From contig NC_079487.1 of assembly GCF_020520425.1 (NCBI RefSeq), forward strand, positions 134,376,385 through 134,440,384: a stretch of DNA of 64,000 nucleotides, read 5' to 3'. This stretch comes from Spinacia oleracea. Taxonomy: Eukaryota; Streptophyta; Magnoliopsida; Caryophyllales; Amaranthaceae. Each line of letters begins with the position of its first letter. Within the stretch, counting starts at the first letter, position 1. The position numbers and the translations under genes are program-made. Below, piece after piece: positions 45,177 to 57,600 of the stretch. The notes beneath the pieces are model-generated. The model saw nothing but the letters and a program-made list of their open reading frames with translations. It was not told where the DNA came from and ran no database searches.

Positions 45177-45993
45177 CTCCCTCCGTCCCTTAATACTCGA
45201 TCTGTTTTGATCGGATACGATATCAATGCACAACTTTGACCAACAATTTCTTTAACTACATATTATAAAAAAAATTAAAAAAATATTAATATTTTAAAAA
45301 TATATATATTAGGCAAATTTGCCAAAAAGGACCTTTTATAACTCAAATTTTGCGAGAAAGGACCTTATATAATTTTTTTTGTGAGAACACACCTTAAAGT
45401 AATTTTTTTTGCGAGAAAGGACCTAAGGGAAGTTTTCGGCATTGACTGAGCTTTTCCGGCCATTGACTTGCACGTGAGCAGCACGTGTGGCTTACGTTGG
45501 CTAAAGACATTGATTTTCCCTAGTCTTGAATTTTCAAACTTGATTTTATTTCGATTTTTTTTTTCCAACTTTAGGTTTTAAAGCTTGAATTTTGGAGGAA
45601 AATTGGGTGTGATTAGCAATATAAAGTCACACGTGCTTCTCACGTGCAAGTCAATGGCCGAAAAAGCTCAGTCAATGCCGAAAATTTACTTTTGGTTGTC
45701 TTTCGCAAAAAAAAATTACATTAAGGTGTGATTTCACAAAATAAAATTATGTAAGGTCCTTTCTCGCAAAAAAAATTACATTAAGGTGTAATTTCGCAAA
45801 AAAAATTATATAAGGTCCTTTCTCACAAAATTTGGGTTATAAAAGGTCCTTTTTAACAAATTATTAAGATGAAGCCAACAATATATTATATACTAACATT
45901 TGTTTTCATATACTAGAAATAAAATAGGGTCAAAATGAATTATGTGAATAGTGCAAAAAGTCAAACCGGGTCGAGTATTAAGGGACGAAGGAG
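45177..45993. mobile_element. Stowaway MITE containing a second insertion
   Basis: The left end CTCCCTCCGTCCCTTAATAC and right end GTATTAAGGGACGAAGGAG are inverted, and TA flanks both sides. Removing the inner element at 45313-45862 leaves a MITE of about 270 bp. The flanks of the outer copy also match through CTCGATCTG/CGGGTCGAG. Confidence 0.8.
45313..45862. mobile_element. Mutator-like MITE with long inverted arms, nested
   Basis: The head GGCAAATTTGCCAAAAAGGA and the tail TCCTTTTTAACAAATT are inverted, with arms of roughly 170 bp made of TTTTGCGAGAAAGGACC modules. The interior repeats GTCAATGCCGAAAA/CGGCATTGAC. It belongs to the same broad family as 5465-5735 and 18636-18933 and sits inside the Stowaway MITE at 45177. 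Confidence 0.7.
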
Positions 45994-46909
45994 TAGAGCG
46001 GATAAAATAAGTGGATGAGTGTGAGATCCAACTCAGTAAAAAAAAGTAAAGACACAACAGTTACCAAAATGGATTCATGTAAATAAATTTTAACATCCAA
46101 AAAAGGAAAATGGGACTAGTAAAAAAGGAACGGAAATAGTAGATTGATTAATTAATATCACAAGAACAACCGAGCTTTTTGATGAATATAACTATTGTAG
46201 CATTTTTAATATGGAGTAAAAACAAACAAATCCGTTCATGTACATAAACAAACGAGTAGTTCATGGACATAATTAAACAAATTGCTTATGTTCAGTCGTT
46301 CAAGCTCCGCTCATAGTTCATAATTCATAAACAACCTTGAACTTATTTAATTTACCTAGAGTCTCAACTCATTTACACCCTTATTAACCCGTCTTTTTGG
46401 GACATTAACAAAAGCTAGCCTTCAACCTAAGAATTATGGGTCCATGACAATTATAGGGTTGATACCCCATTCAGGCTAGCCTACAACTAATGGTCATTAG
46501 TATGTCCAAGGAAAAGCAGTTTTGACAGTAATAAAGGACTTAAGGAATGTTTGGTAAATTTATATAATCAGACAAACCAACTTTATAAGCAGCCCATAAT
46601 AATTATATAAAGCCAAACAAGGAATAATATCACAACTGTACAAAGTTTCCAACTGCTGCAATATTGCAGAAAATTTCTTCTAAATCTATTGCATTCCCCC
46701 CTTACTCTTTTCAATCACTATATCTACCCATAATTTAAGCCCTAAGTAAAATCTAAACTAAAAACAGTTTCAGATATTAAGACATAATAAGCTACAAACA
46801 TCACCAGAAATACAAGATGGTAATAACAAAATAAATCAATCACCAGAAACTCTGTTACTCATCATCATCAGTTAATGAAACTGGGGTCAAAAAAGGACTG
46901 ATCTTCGGC

Positions 46910-49900
46910 TCAAAGACTACGAGCTGGTAAAATGAGAGGGACGAGAACTGGTTCGCTAGTTTTTGCTTTTCCAGCAGCAATTTCTTCTAACTTTTTCCAT
47001 GTTGCTTCGCGTTTTGCTTTGACTTCTTCTTCCTTTGATTCGTCTTCCTGAAACTTGAGTGAACATTCCTCGAAAAGCTCGGGATCGAGGTCGGAGAAGA
47101 TCTTACGCACGTTGAGTGTTAAGCTGTGAACAGCTTGGTTCCAATGATTTCTTGCGTTCTTCTCCAATGCAGGGAAGACGATAGGTAGAATAACTTTGCA
47201 GTTTTGTTTGATCAAGTTTTCAATGTGGTCGTTGTTCCAGAGGAATAATGCTCTCTCTGCAACCTGGGAAAATTTTAAGGAAAAGAGTATCAATTGTTAC
47301 TATTCCTGTCAAAAAAAAACTGCTACTGAATTTACGGAAAACCATAGTTCTTCCGTTTAATCCACCCATATGTAAAGAGCTCTATAGCAAAAGAGAAGTG
47401 CTTTACTACAAGGTCCACGAACATGCAAAAACCAGCAGATATTCAATACTATTACTCCCCCCCCCCCCCCCCCCCCCCGCGTTCCTAAAATAGTGTCCAT
47501 ATTGAGGGAATTCACAGTAATTAAGGAAAATGAAAAGTGTGTAAGAAAAACAATGATTGGGAGTGTTTTTTTTGGGAAAGGGGTAGATAATTGTTTCTTG
47601 ATAAAGTAAGAATAAAAGTGGATTTGGGGATGGAAAAGTGTAGAATGTGTACGAAAAAACAATAATGATTTATGAAAAAGTGGGAAAAATGTATGTCCAA
47701 ATAGAAAGTGAACACTATAAGGGAACACCCGATTTAGAATTATGGACACTTATTTAGGAGCGGAGGGAGTAATAATCATTCATGATTCTGTCGGTAAAAT
47801 TCGAAAGTAGTTCTGGTCAACATGACAATATTAGCTCTAGTTGATATAGCAAAAGGAGACTTCAAGCTACTGAGATAACCAACCATGTTTAGTCCTAAAA
47901 AATTCACAAGTGTTTTTAACAGGATTATCACCTAATAGGCACATAATTAGCTACTAGCCTACTAAACTCATGTTAAGCCTATGTCCAAGTCGATAACACA
48001 GGATCAGCTAAGCCAAATACACCCAAACAATTCCTGAAATCAAACTCGAAACGACCACGAAGAATAAACCCCATCACAATGCATATACATGTTTCCACCT
48101 AACCCTTCTTGACAAATCCTACAACACTGATTTTTATTTTTTATTTTTGAGAGCAAAAAAACAGGCTTTTGGCATAGCAATGGACTTCTAGATAGCATTA
48201 GCTAAAAAGTCGTAAAGTTATGCTCTTTCATACAAGATAAAGATGAAATTTGAACACGAGCCAAAACCTAAATCATCTCTAGGAAGTAAGAAGTCATACA
48301 ACAAGATAGCATCAACAAAGGTTGAGAGCTGTTGAGGTATGAAAATTTCTGATGGTTTATGTTACACTCGAATCAAGTCACGAGAAAAAGAATAAGGCTA
48401 GAGAAGACATTTTCAAATTGTTACAAATACAAACCCTTTACTTGGCTCGAATTTAAAAGAGGAGGGCGAATAACAGTGGTCAGCATTTTACTAATGATAA
48501 GCAATTAAGCATACAACATCAAAAACTACACATGCTCTATCTATTCTCCTACCCTCATGTTATCAAACATCTTTACGCTTTAAGATCTTTGATATTGCTG
48601 TCTCAAAAGTATCGAGAAACTTCAAACATCTTCTACATCAGTAATATGGCACATAGTTGTACTTTATCTTCAATGTAGACGATCTTACATGCATTGATTT
48701 TTAAAGTTTCAAGACTCCCTAGTAAAATACTACGTATGTCGCATAAAAGACAGTTTTAGGTACTAAAGAAAAGGGACCACAAAACTGCAACTCTGCAAGT
48801 GTACTTATATAAATCTTCAAGGACTTCACCGCATGTAGTGTACTATTGAGGAATCTCAATCACTCAAAGAAATGACCGTTGTCGATACTGTGATTTAAAC
48901 ACATTACATGTTCCTGAAAAGCAACAAAGGAACCAGCAGAGGTTCAAATCACACTCCTCAGCCACAACCCACCCGAAAAGGAAAAATCCAGAAACATTTT
49001 CACCAAACATAAGTATGTCACCAATTGCTAATACCTATTCCTACATAAATGATTACCTTAAACTTAGCAAGTTAAGTCCTCGTAGTTCCGTGTCTTATCC
49101 AACTACATCAACTACCACATACACAGCTAAAATTAAGGAAGCCACAAATATTAATATTAGCATAAACATCTCAAAGGTAAACCAACATAGAAGTCTGAGA
49201 CACTTAACAAAATAAACTAAGGGAAAATGATCAACTCAAAATCTCAAATACTCAAGTAAACTTAAACAAAGCCTTCAATCAAGTCAAGCACAATGAACTC
49301 TCAAATACAACAACACTACCCCAAATGCCTTTAAAGAGGTCCCAGCAGATGGCAGGATCAAGGGTTCAAATTTATAGAACTTAACCCCTATAAATCTACA
49401 ATAATACAAGCAATGCATATAACCTTGTTTTCCCGTCATTACTATTTTCCTTCAATGAAATGCCATATTATGATCCTCCATTATCATTATCATTATCATT
49501 ATCATTACCCCATTGCCTCAAAGAGGCTCCCGCGAGAAGCGGGGTAAGTGGGGGTCGTATGTACGCAACCTTACCTCTGCAATTGCAGAGAGGTTGTTTC
49601 CAATTGACCCAAAAGCAATAATGGGACGACAACGGGACGACCATCTTCTACTTCATGGAAAAGAAGCGCGGGGTCATATGATCCTCTAATAATTATTATT
49701 TTTAAATGGTGAAAAAGGATAGGACTAAAGGACTTCACTTCAAATTATTATTTTATACTCCGTATATCTAAAGACTACTTCCAATTTCCTATAAAACGAT
49801 AAGAAAGGTCATATGTGGTATAAATATAGGCACTGACTACTTGATATGCAACCTAGTAAAAACAAAAACAGAGAGGGTAAAATGCAAGAAATAAAAATCC

Positions 49901-51443
49901 AAATCAAGTTCCATCAACATCAATATTTCCCCCAACACCTCTATCAGAAGATTCCACTAAGGGTATCTGGGGGTGGGGGGTTAGAAATTTTGCCTCATCC
50001 CTATGATAAAAATAAAAGAAACTGCGGCAACTAAACCTTTGATCTATAACGATTGAAAGTCTGAAACTGATTTTGAGATCCAACTAATCAGTTTTCTGAG
50101 ATTAGCACTACATAGTTGACAAGCGCGTAGTTTATGAAACACCGAAGAAAAAACAAAAAGAAGGTGGATGATCAACTTCTGCGACACAGTAGTTGAACAA
50201 AAAGAATAGAGGACAGAGAAACTTGACTCAATACCTGAAAATGCGAACTGTTCAAGCAGCGAGCAATTTGACGGAACAAGGGGACTACACATCGCTGAAA
50301 CTCCGGCAGCTGTGTTGCTTCTAAAACTTCTTCCAACTCACTCAAGAACATAACTTCCTTTGAGCTATTGGTGATGGGCCAATACTTCAATAGCCCTCTA
50401 ATCACAGAATCAGCAAGCTTGCAGTCTTTCTCAACAAACTGTGTAATACAGTAAGATAACTGTTGGTGATACATAGGCAAGCACCTCGGTCTATGCAGAG
50501 GTATCAGTGCCCTAACAAGAAAGAGCTTGTGTTCTTCTTTCAATGGCAGAGCAAATCCATTAATAATGCTACCAAGTATCTCCAGAAGTTCAGCAATACC
50601 ATTGTGTTTCTCGGTCTCAAAAATAAACTGATAAAATATGTTGTTAATTGCTTTCCTGATATACGGTCTGTGAACCATAAATTTTCCATAAATTCGATGT
50701 AGAATTGTCTTCAGATATTCTCTTTCCCTTGGATCTTCAGAATCAAAGAGATCTAACAACTTCAACACGAAGGAATGATCAACATATCTCTTGGCTAATT
50801 TAGCATCAGTTTCAGGAGATGCCACAAATCTCAACAAGAACTCATACACTATCTGTAAATGAGGCCATGATGCATCCATCAAAGGCTCCTCATCTTCAAC
50901 ATCAAAGGCCTCTATAACTTTGTTCTCTCTCGGTTGAGCGGCAAGAGACCTAAACAAGTTTACTGACACCATCTTAATCATTTCCTGCATCACATTCTCC
51001 GAAAACTTCCCATTTGCTGAAGAAATATAATCTACCAGTTCCAATAATGTCTGTCTCTTTACCTCCTTTTCTCTTAGATTCTTTGTTGGATCATGGAAAT
51101 CAAACAGAACACAACACATTTGAAGCTTTCTAATAAACAAGCTTTGCCTCTCCGAGGTTGGAACATCCCTAAAACTTGGCAATGCTTCATAAGAAGACAA
51201 CATAAGACCATTCATCATTGAATCCACAGTTTTAGATGCTTTCTTTCCTTGATTCTGCCCTGCACTTGAAGCACCATTAGCCCCCAGATTGTGTTGATTA
51301 CTACTAGATTTGTTAGACCCTACATCACTTTTCCTCACACTGCTTGATGCATTTGAACTAGCATTAGAAACACTCTTATGCTCTCGATTCTCCGACGATT
51401 TCGACGATTTCCGAGGAATCTTACTAAGTATTTGCTTAAACAT
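46910..51443 (-). CDS. PP2A regulatory subunit B' (B56), copy 2
   Basis: Exons 51443-50235 and 47263-46910 join at CAG|GTT to 520 residues. The order of features matches copy 1: [16 protein letters not shown] at the start, a Ser/Asn-rich linker, then the B56 domain with [36 protein letters not shown] and [20 protein letters not shown]. Exon 2 has [16 protein letters not shown]. Most of the domain is identical to copy 1, while the N- and C-terminal tails differ, so the paralogues may be targeted differently. The intron is much longer (about 3.0 kb against 0.77 kb) and holds a MITE and a SINE-like repeat. The same intron position supports tandem duplication. The product would form PP2A holoenzyme with A and C subunits. 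Confidence 0.95.
47455..47769. mobile_element. Stowaway-type MITE with a poly-C run in its left end
   Basis: The left end is CT followed by about 20 C residues, then GCGTTCCTAAAATAGTGTCC. The right end is GGACACTTATTTAGGAGCGG then AGGGAG. TA lies outside both (47453-47454 and 47770-47771). The poly-C tract replaced the usual CTCCCTCCG. It lies in the intron of PP2A B' copy 2. Confidence 0.75.
49481..49510. repeat. (TTATCA)n microsatellite
   Basis: Four to five TTATCA/TCATTA hexamer units lie in the intron of PP2A copy 2, beside the SINE-like repeat. Confidence 0.85.
49511..49640 (+). repeat. SINE-like dispersed repeat
   Basis: The segment includes CCTCAAAGAGGCTCCCGCGA, GGGGTAAGTGGGGGTCGTAT, GTACGCAACCTTACCTCTGC and AGAGAGGTTGTTTCCAATTG. 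This word order resembles a repeat common in many angiosperms and often described as SINE-derived. No clear target duplication or poly-A tail was found here. Confidence 0.5.
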
Positions 51444-54400
51444 TGCTCACTCACCCAAACACAAAATAGTACCCCAGATGCCAAATTGCCAACCTCTCCA
51501 GAAACTCCAAACTAGCAAGTTTCACCAAAAACTAGTAACAACAATCACACAAATCATACATATATAGTCCCTTTTCCTTCTCAAAAACAAATTTGTTCAT
51601 CAAAATCAGAACCAATCCAACAAACCCAGATGATAACTTTCAAATTCAAATCAAAATTACAATCTAAATTAACACTTGAACCTAATAAATTACACTAACT
51701 GAGATGTCAAATCAAGCTCAAAAATCACCCAGCAACATGCAAAATCTCTTCTTTCCACAATATAATTATACCCAGAAAGGAAAAGGGGGAAAACATAAAC
51801 CCCCTCGTGGTATGAAAGATTAACTTACCTTACATAAATTACAACCAAAACCCTAGTGCTTCAACTCTTTGGCACTTCTAGCTTCTTTTTTCTGCGGAAA
51901 AAATTATTGTGTCCTCCAGAAATTTCTTCAATTTAATTTCTTTGTTGGGGGTTTTCAGCAGAACAAAGATTCAATCTTTGGGGGGTTCTAATTCAAAAAA
52001 CAAAAGAGAAAAATAAAAAGAAAAAAAGAAACCCAGAACGTGTAAATCCACTATAATAAGAGATGAGAAAATGACACTGCCTAATTTTTTTTGGTATAAA
52101 ATCGTAAAAGAAGCTACTTTTTCCAATATAAATATATAAAAGAAAAGGAATGAATTTTTCTTACAAATAAATTTGTTATTTTATGGCCTGATAATGGTTA
52201 AAGTACTTGAAAAATAATAAAATTATTGTTTTTATAATAAAAGGTAAAGAAATTCAGAGGAACAAAATGACCCAATTGCACATGCTTGTGTGTATTTTGT
52301 AGGGTGAGTTCCAATAAAGGGAATTAATAATTGAAAAAGAAAGAAATAAAATAAAAAGAGGAGGTACCCACAAAAGAAAAGGAAAAAAATCCAGCTGAAA
52401 AATTAAATCATTACCAAATAAAAAGGGGGTTTATGTTTCAAATTAGAGGAGAAAAAAATGTTGAACTAAATAAAAGTTTGAATTTAAGAAGGTTTATGCT
52501 AATGTTTGTAAAAATTGTTTGTTGTTTTTTGACGTATACTAACTCGTTTTTAAGGTAAAGAAATGATAAATTATTGAGTTGAAATCTCGTACAGATCAGT
52601 TGACTCGAATTATCAGATAAGTCTCTTTGTAAAGATAAAGGAATCTTTACCTTTAAAATGTCCATACTTGAATTTGTTTACTTTTTGTTTATATGTAGTA
52701 TTTCGTGTATACTAGGGAGCGCATACCAAACTTGTTTAGTGGTTTTTAATTCTTACAAATTAGACTTTATGTTCATAAGCCATACGTAGTTGTTGTTGGG
52801 GTCAGTGGAAGGGGGAGACTTTTGCAAAAAAATGTCTTCATTTGACAATTTGACTACGTCCAATCTATAAGTCAATTGTGGTCAATGGAAGCCGGAGAAT
52901 TGTGCAAATGGGAGCAAATTGGCAATGGCATTACGCTTGGAACTTCTCCAACCCAACCACAACAAAATTAAAGTAATATCATGCACCCCAAAATTTAACG
53001 GTTTGTTATCGTTTTATGTTTACATTTTCCTGTTCAAACTATGGAAATCATTAAAAGTCGTTTTTAGTTTTTTGTTGTCAATTTTCAAAAGCAAACATGG
53101 TTAGTATGATTAGTTTTAGTTCATGATTCAATCTAAATCACATAACTTATAAAAAAATAAAAAAACCAAAAACTGATAGTGATACTGAACGAGTCTTTAG
53201 TCTCGTGATAAGATTTGAACCACATACTTCTAAGATCTATTGTACGAGTCTTACTAAGTCTAGCGTTTCCTTGACCAAGCAAGAGGAGATTTATGTTTTA
53301 TTTAGCATTAAATTGGGTAAGTCAAATATGGAGTACTTCATATCATATCATACCACCATTTTATACAAGACCACGTTTGACATTAATGATATTTCAAAAT
53401 ATACATTTATTATTTATACTACCACAAAGTCATTCCAACAAGAATGAAAATTCCTCTCAATTGGTCCATGTTAGTGGAAAAGCAAACACAAAGTGATCAA
53501 AGACTAGAATAACAAGAGGCAATTATTCAACAAAAGTACATTTGTGACTTGTACTCAAAAATGTATTCTTTACATGGATGAATAATAACTTCATCAAATC
53601 AGAAGAAAAAAAACCCTAATTTGCACCGAGCTTTCTTTTGGCAAATACAAAAGAGGCTGTCCAGTCTAGAAAAAGAAGACCTTTAGACGAATCATATATG
53701 ATTCATATCCCTACATTATTTGAGTTTATTGTTCAGGCTCTTGAATAACCTGTCAATTACAAATAACAACCATATATTAGGCCCTTCGCAAGGTCGACAT
53801 TGATGTAGCCATACATATTACATAGCCTTGATAAACAGAGTTGCTTTCTGGAGGATCATTATCATAAAAGCAAACAAATTTAAGCAAGGTTCTCAGCCAA
53901 ATACATACCCCTAGTCTAAAGAAGTAAAAGGGTTGGTGTTATAAGAGTGATGAAGACCTGATTAGAGTTTGTTTGGCATATGAAAAGGGAAAGATAAGCC
54001 CAACAAAGATCAAAAAATAAAAATAAAAATCAGGAGAAGGCACACACGGTGATTCGATGAAGAAGGTTTTAGTTCAACTCAGTATGTTACAAAGAGGCAA
54101 ATCTCAAGAAAGGACACTAATAAAACAAGTGAACAAAGCAGGTTGAGTGATATTAAGAGCAGAGAACTTAAAAAGTGCAAGTCTACCCCTGAGACCGGAT
54201 TCTTTTGGTAAATCCTCAAGATAAACCGGTCATTGCGGATAACTCAAGATTCAGCTTCTCAAAACTCATTTTCCATGGAGAATCTATAACACCACTACTA
54301 GGTTTTCAACATACGCGTGATAATGGCGACAAGAAGATGCTCCGACATCCAAATAGTCAAAAACTGTATAACGTGGACAAGCATTGTAATTCATAACAAT

Positions 54401-54605
54401 GTATAACGCTAGAGAATAAAATCGTGGCATTTCTCAGCAGAAATGAGAATTAGGGCCCAAATACGTATAGGGTTGTAGAGTGTAGACTATAAAAATCTGT
54501 CACGATGCTAAATTCTTGAAGAAGGGCTAAAATGTGTAAAGACCGAAGAAACTCTTACCCTGAAGTTAAAAGTTAATGCATCTGACTAAATTATTTGCTG
54601 CTTCA
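51444..54605. other. Intergenic region between PP2A copy 2 and the peptidase
   Basis: The first roughly 600 bases are the probable leader and promoter of PP2A copy 2 (a likely 5' UTR splice acceptor near 51830, and a T-rich, purine-rich leader). The stretch 53520-54605 is downstream of the oligopeptidase stop and includes its 3' UTR. Open frames are short with no protein signature. No transposon ends were recognised. Confidence 0.45.
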
Positions 54606-57600
54606 TCAGTCACTTGAAAAGGCTATGCTATCTACATATGCTTTAATCGACGGTTCTCTTCCCATGAAACTTGTCAAACATTCAAGTGGGTCCTTTGCTC
54701 CCCCTGGAGCTAGTACCTGCAAGACAGTGAGAATGTCAGGGAACATGTTCAAGCATACCACACAAAAATTTGAACAGGCACTTGGTGCTAAAGGCACGCT
54801 GAAATGCAAAGTGTCCTCTAATTCCACGTGCTAGGCATGAGGCAGAGTACACATAGCACATTCAAGGGAGAGTTTCGTAAAAATGCCAATGATTTCATAA
54901 AAAAGATTACCAAAAATTACACAATTTAGGGTTCCTTCTACTTCAATCAATGCGTTAATATTTTATTAAGCAACCAATGAAAACGAGAAATAACAAAGGG
55001 GTGAATTATAGTCGCTTCAACCTGCTTGCCTGCACCACCTCAACCCATGAGGCAGAGAACCCAGTGCCTCTGGGAGGCTTTTAAACTAAAAATTAGCATG
55101 ATAACACGATTACACTCCATATCATAAGCAAAACCTGACAGGAATTGCATTCAACAAAAACAGATGATGATCAATGGTGCCTAAGTTTAGGTCCCGGTGT
55201 GTGTCTCGGGTTAAACAAAATAATAAGGCCAAACTTAAAACCATGCCTTTTCTGTAAAATCTGCGACAACATGGGCCAAATAAGGAGGAAGTTCAAAATA
55301 TCAGAATAAACACTTGTGTAATCATATAATTGCATCTTTCATACATCCTGGGCGCATTGCAACAGGTACTGGCAGTCTGGCACAGTAAATTAGAATTTCG
55401 AGGCATAATTTAATTTTTCACCTTATTGCGAAACTGCATGCCAATTTGATGGTTGAGACCACCATCAAGAAATTTGGAAGCAAATATGTCAGCAGCAAAA
55501 ACCTACAAAAACAAGATAACTTAGCAAATGACCCCTGTTTTGCGGCACCAAAAGAAACTAGCTCTAGGATGGAGTAAAGCAACGTATCATATAAACAATA
55601 AAAAACATGATGATGACTTGACTAGAACAATGCAAACTATAGGCACGGAGTCAACTAATCAAATTTTAGAAAGGGGAAATCCTATACCTTGCTCCAAATG
55701 CGACTGTAGCAACTAGCTTCATAACCAATAGCTGAATGAGGAAAACACGAAGCTGGATTTGTGCCTTCCAAGATAGGTAATCCAAGCATCACCTGGCAAA
55801 ACAAAAACTCTTCAGATAAAACTCAATCTCAAAAGGTAATGTACTATGCCTTTCTATTTACCTTGGGATGGAGATACTTGAATAACTCAAGGAAGTCGAC
55901 GTTGTCAGCAGAATGTATTATTTGATCAAAAAGACCTAAAAGAGGGATGTCAGAGAACAAAAGACAACAATATGTAACCAAATGGACAGTCATCAAAGCA
56001 TATAAATATTAGCATGACATCATTCTTGGTTTGCAAAATGCTACACTAGAAACAACAATGGCCTCCATCTTCCAAGATGCAAGCCAATAAGCTAATACTT
56101 CAGCATTTGAGAATTGATGAATACAGTAACTCCATTCAATTTCTAGAAGCTCGAACTCTATAGCTAAAAGGAGCTCCTATTTTTGTCAAAATCATCGAGG
56201 CTGGGGCCATTCGAAAGTGCACAAGAGATTTTACGTCGGGTATAAATACAAGGGAAAGAAAAACAAAATCAACCATTACAATAATCCCCGGCCAAAAAGA
56301 AAAACAAAGGAAACCCGCAAACCCATGTTCATCAACTTAATCATAGAAAAGACCATAATTACTTGTGTGCACAATAAAATATATTCTCCTTAAAGGTACC
56401 CACGCCATGACACCAGTGACAAACTTTGGATCACCCAATCAAGCAGTAGTCACACACTCACACCACCCATTCCTCTGAGAACTGAGCATCGCATAACTGA
56501 AGAAACCTAAAATAGGTAGAAAAAATAACCGACCTCAAACTACTTTGTAGTACTATTATACACCCTTTCCCCTGAGAAAAAAAGGGAAATATTCTAGAAG
56601 CTCCCCTGCCAGTAAACACCAAAAGCTATACAGTCGGTCTTGCATGGTTTAAGTTTCAAATGTTATTTATATGTACAATAAAATCATCCAATGATTTTAA
56701 CAATAAGGAAAACTACTTACAGTAAAGAATTTCCTGAGTCATTTTGAGCGCAGAAAATGAATGTCTCCATCTTTGCAAAGACGTAGAGATATCATCTTTA
56801 ATTTGCCTTGTGATATCCTGTGAATATGAGCATGAAATGAACAACATTAGTTCAAAGAGTAACGAAATACTACAACTAAGAGAACTCCAACAACAATTGC
56901 AGTTTAACTATAGACCAAGACATGAAATTACCTGATAATGACCAGATATTAATTTCAAGACGTTGCTATCATAGCACCTAATGATAAATTAGAAAAAGAA
57001 AAGTAAGTAAGCATAAATGTTTCCCCAGCAAAAAAAAACAAAAAAGAAGGCAAAGAATTACCAGTTCTCAAATACATGACCAGGCATCTCCACAAAGTCA
57101 TGATCAACACGCAAGCCAGAGAATCGAGCAAGTGGCGACCGATTGCATAAATGATGGACCTAAAAAATTGTTACGAACCCAAGGACATTAACTTACGAGT
57201 AATCCAACTAAGATAAAAGCATCATACTTCACTTAGTTCTATCAGCCCCAAAAAAAAAAATTGAAACAGGCATGACTTCACTTTGAAGCAGTAACAATCT
57301 TTTTCTTTTTCCCCATGGGTGGTTCAGTGGTTGAATAGGCATTTATGGTAGAAGGCTGTTGTAGCATGTCAATCGGCTAGTCTAAATTATTAATTAGTGT
57401 TTATGTGAGGACATCTTGTCATCTATAATTGTAGTGACTAGTGAGTTTTAAAGAGGTGGCAAGAAGTAAGAAGACAAAAATAAGTCTTATATTAATTATA
57501 CATTCAACATTTTCTAAGTCAGAGTATCAAAAGGCGAGTTAGGGTTAACATGATAAAACAAAAATAGGAATGATTAAGGCTCACTTCAGTAAACCTTTCA

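Noticed and set aside
47357-47749. Minus-strand 130-codon frame with a glycine run
   Set aside because: The glycines come from the poly-C tract in a MITE, so it is not a gene.
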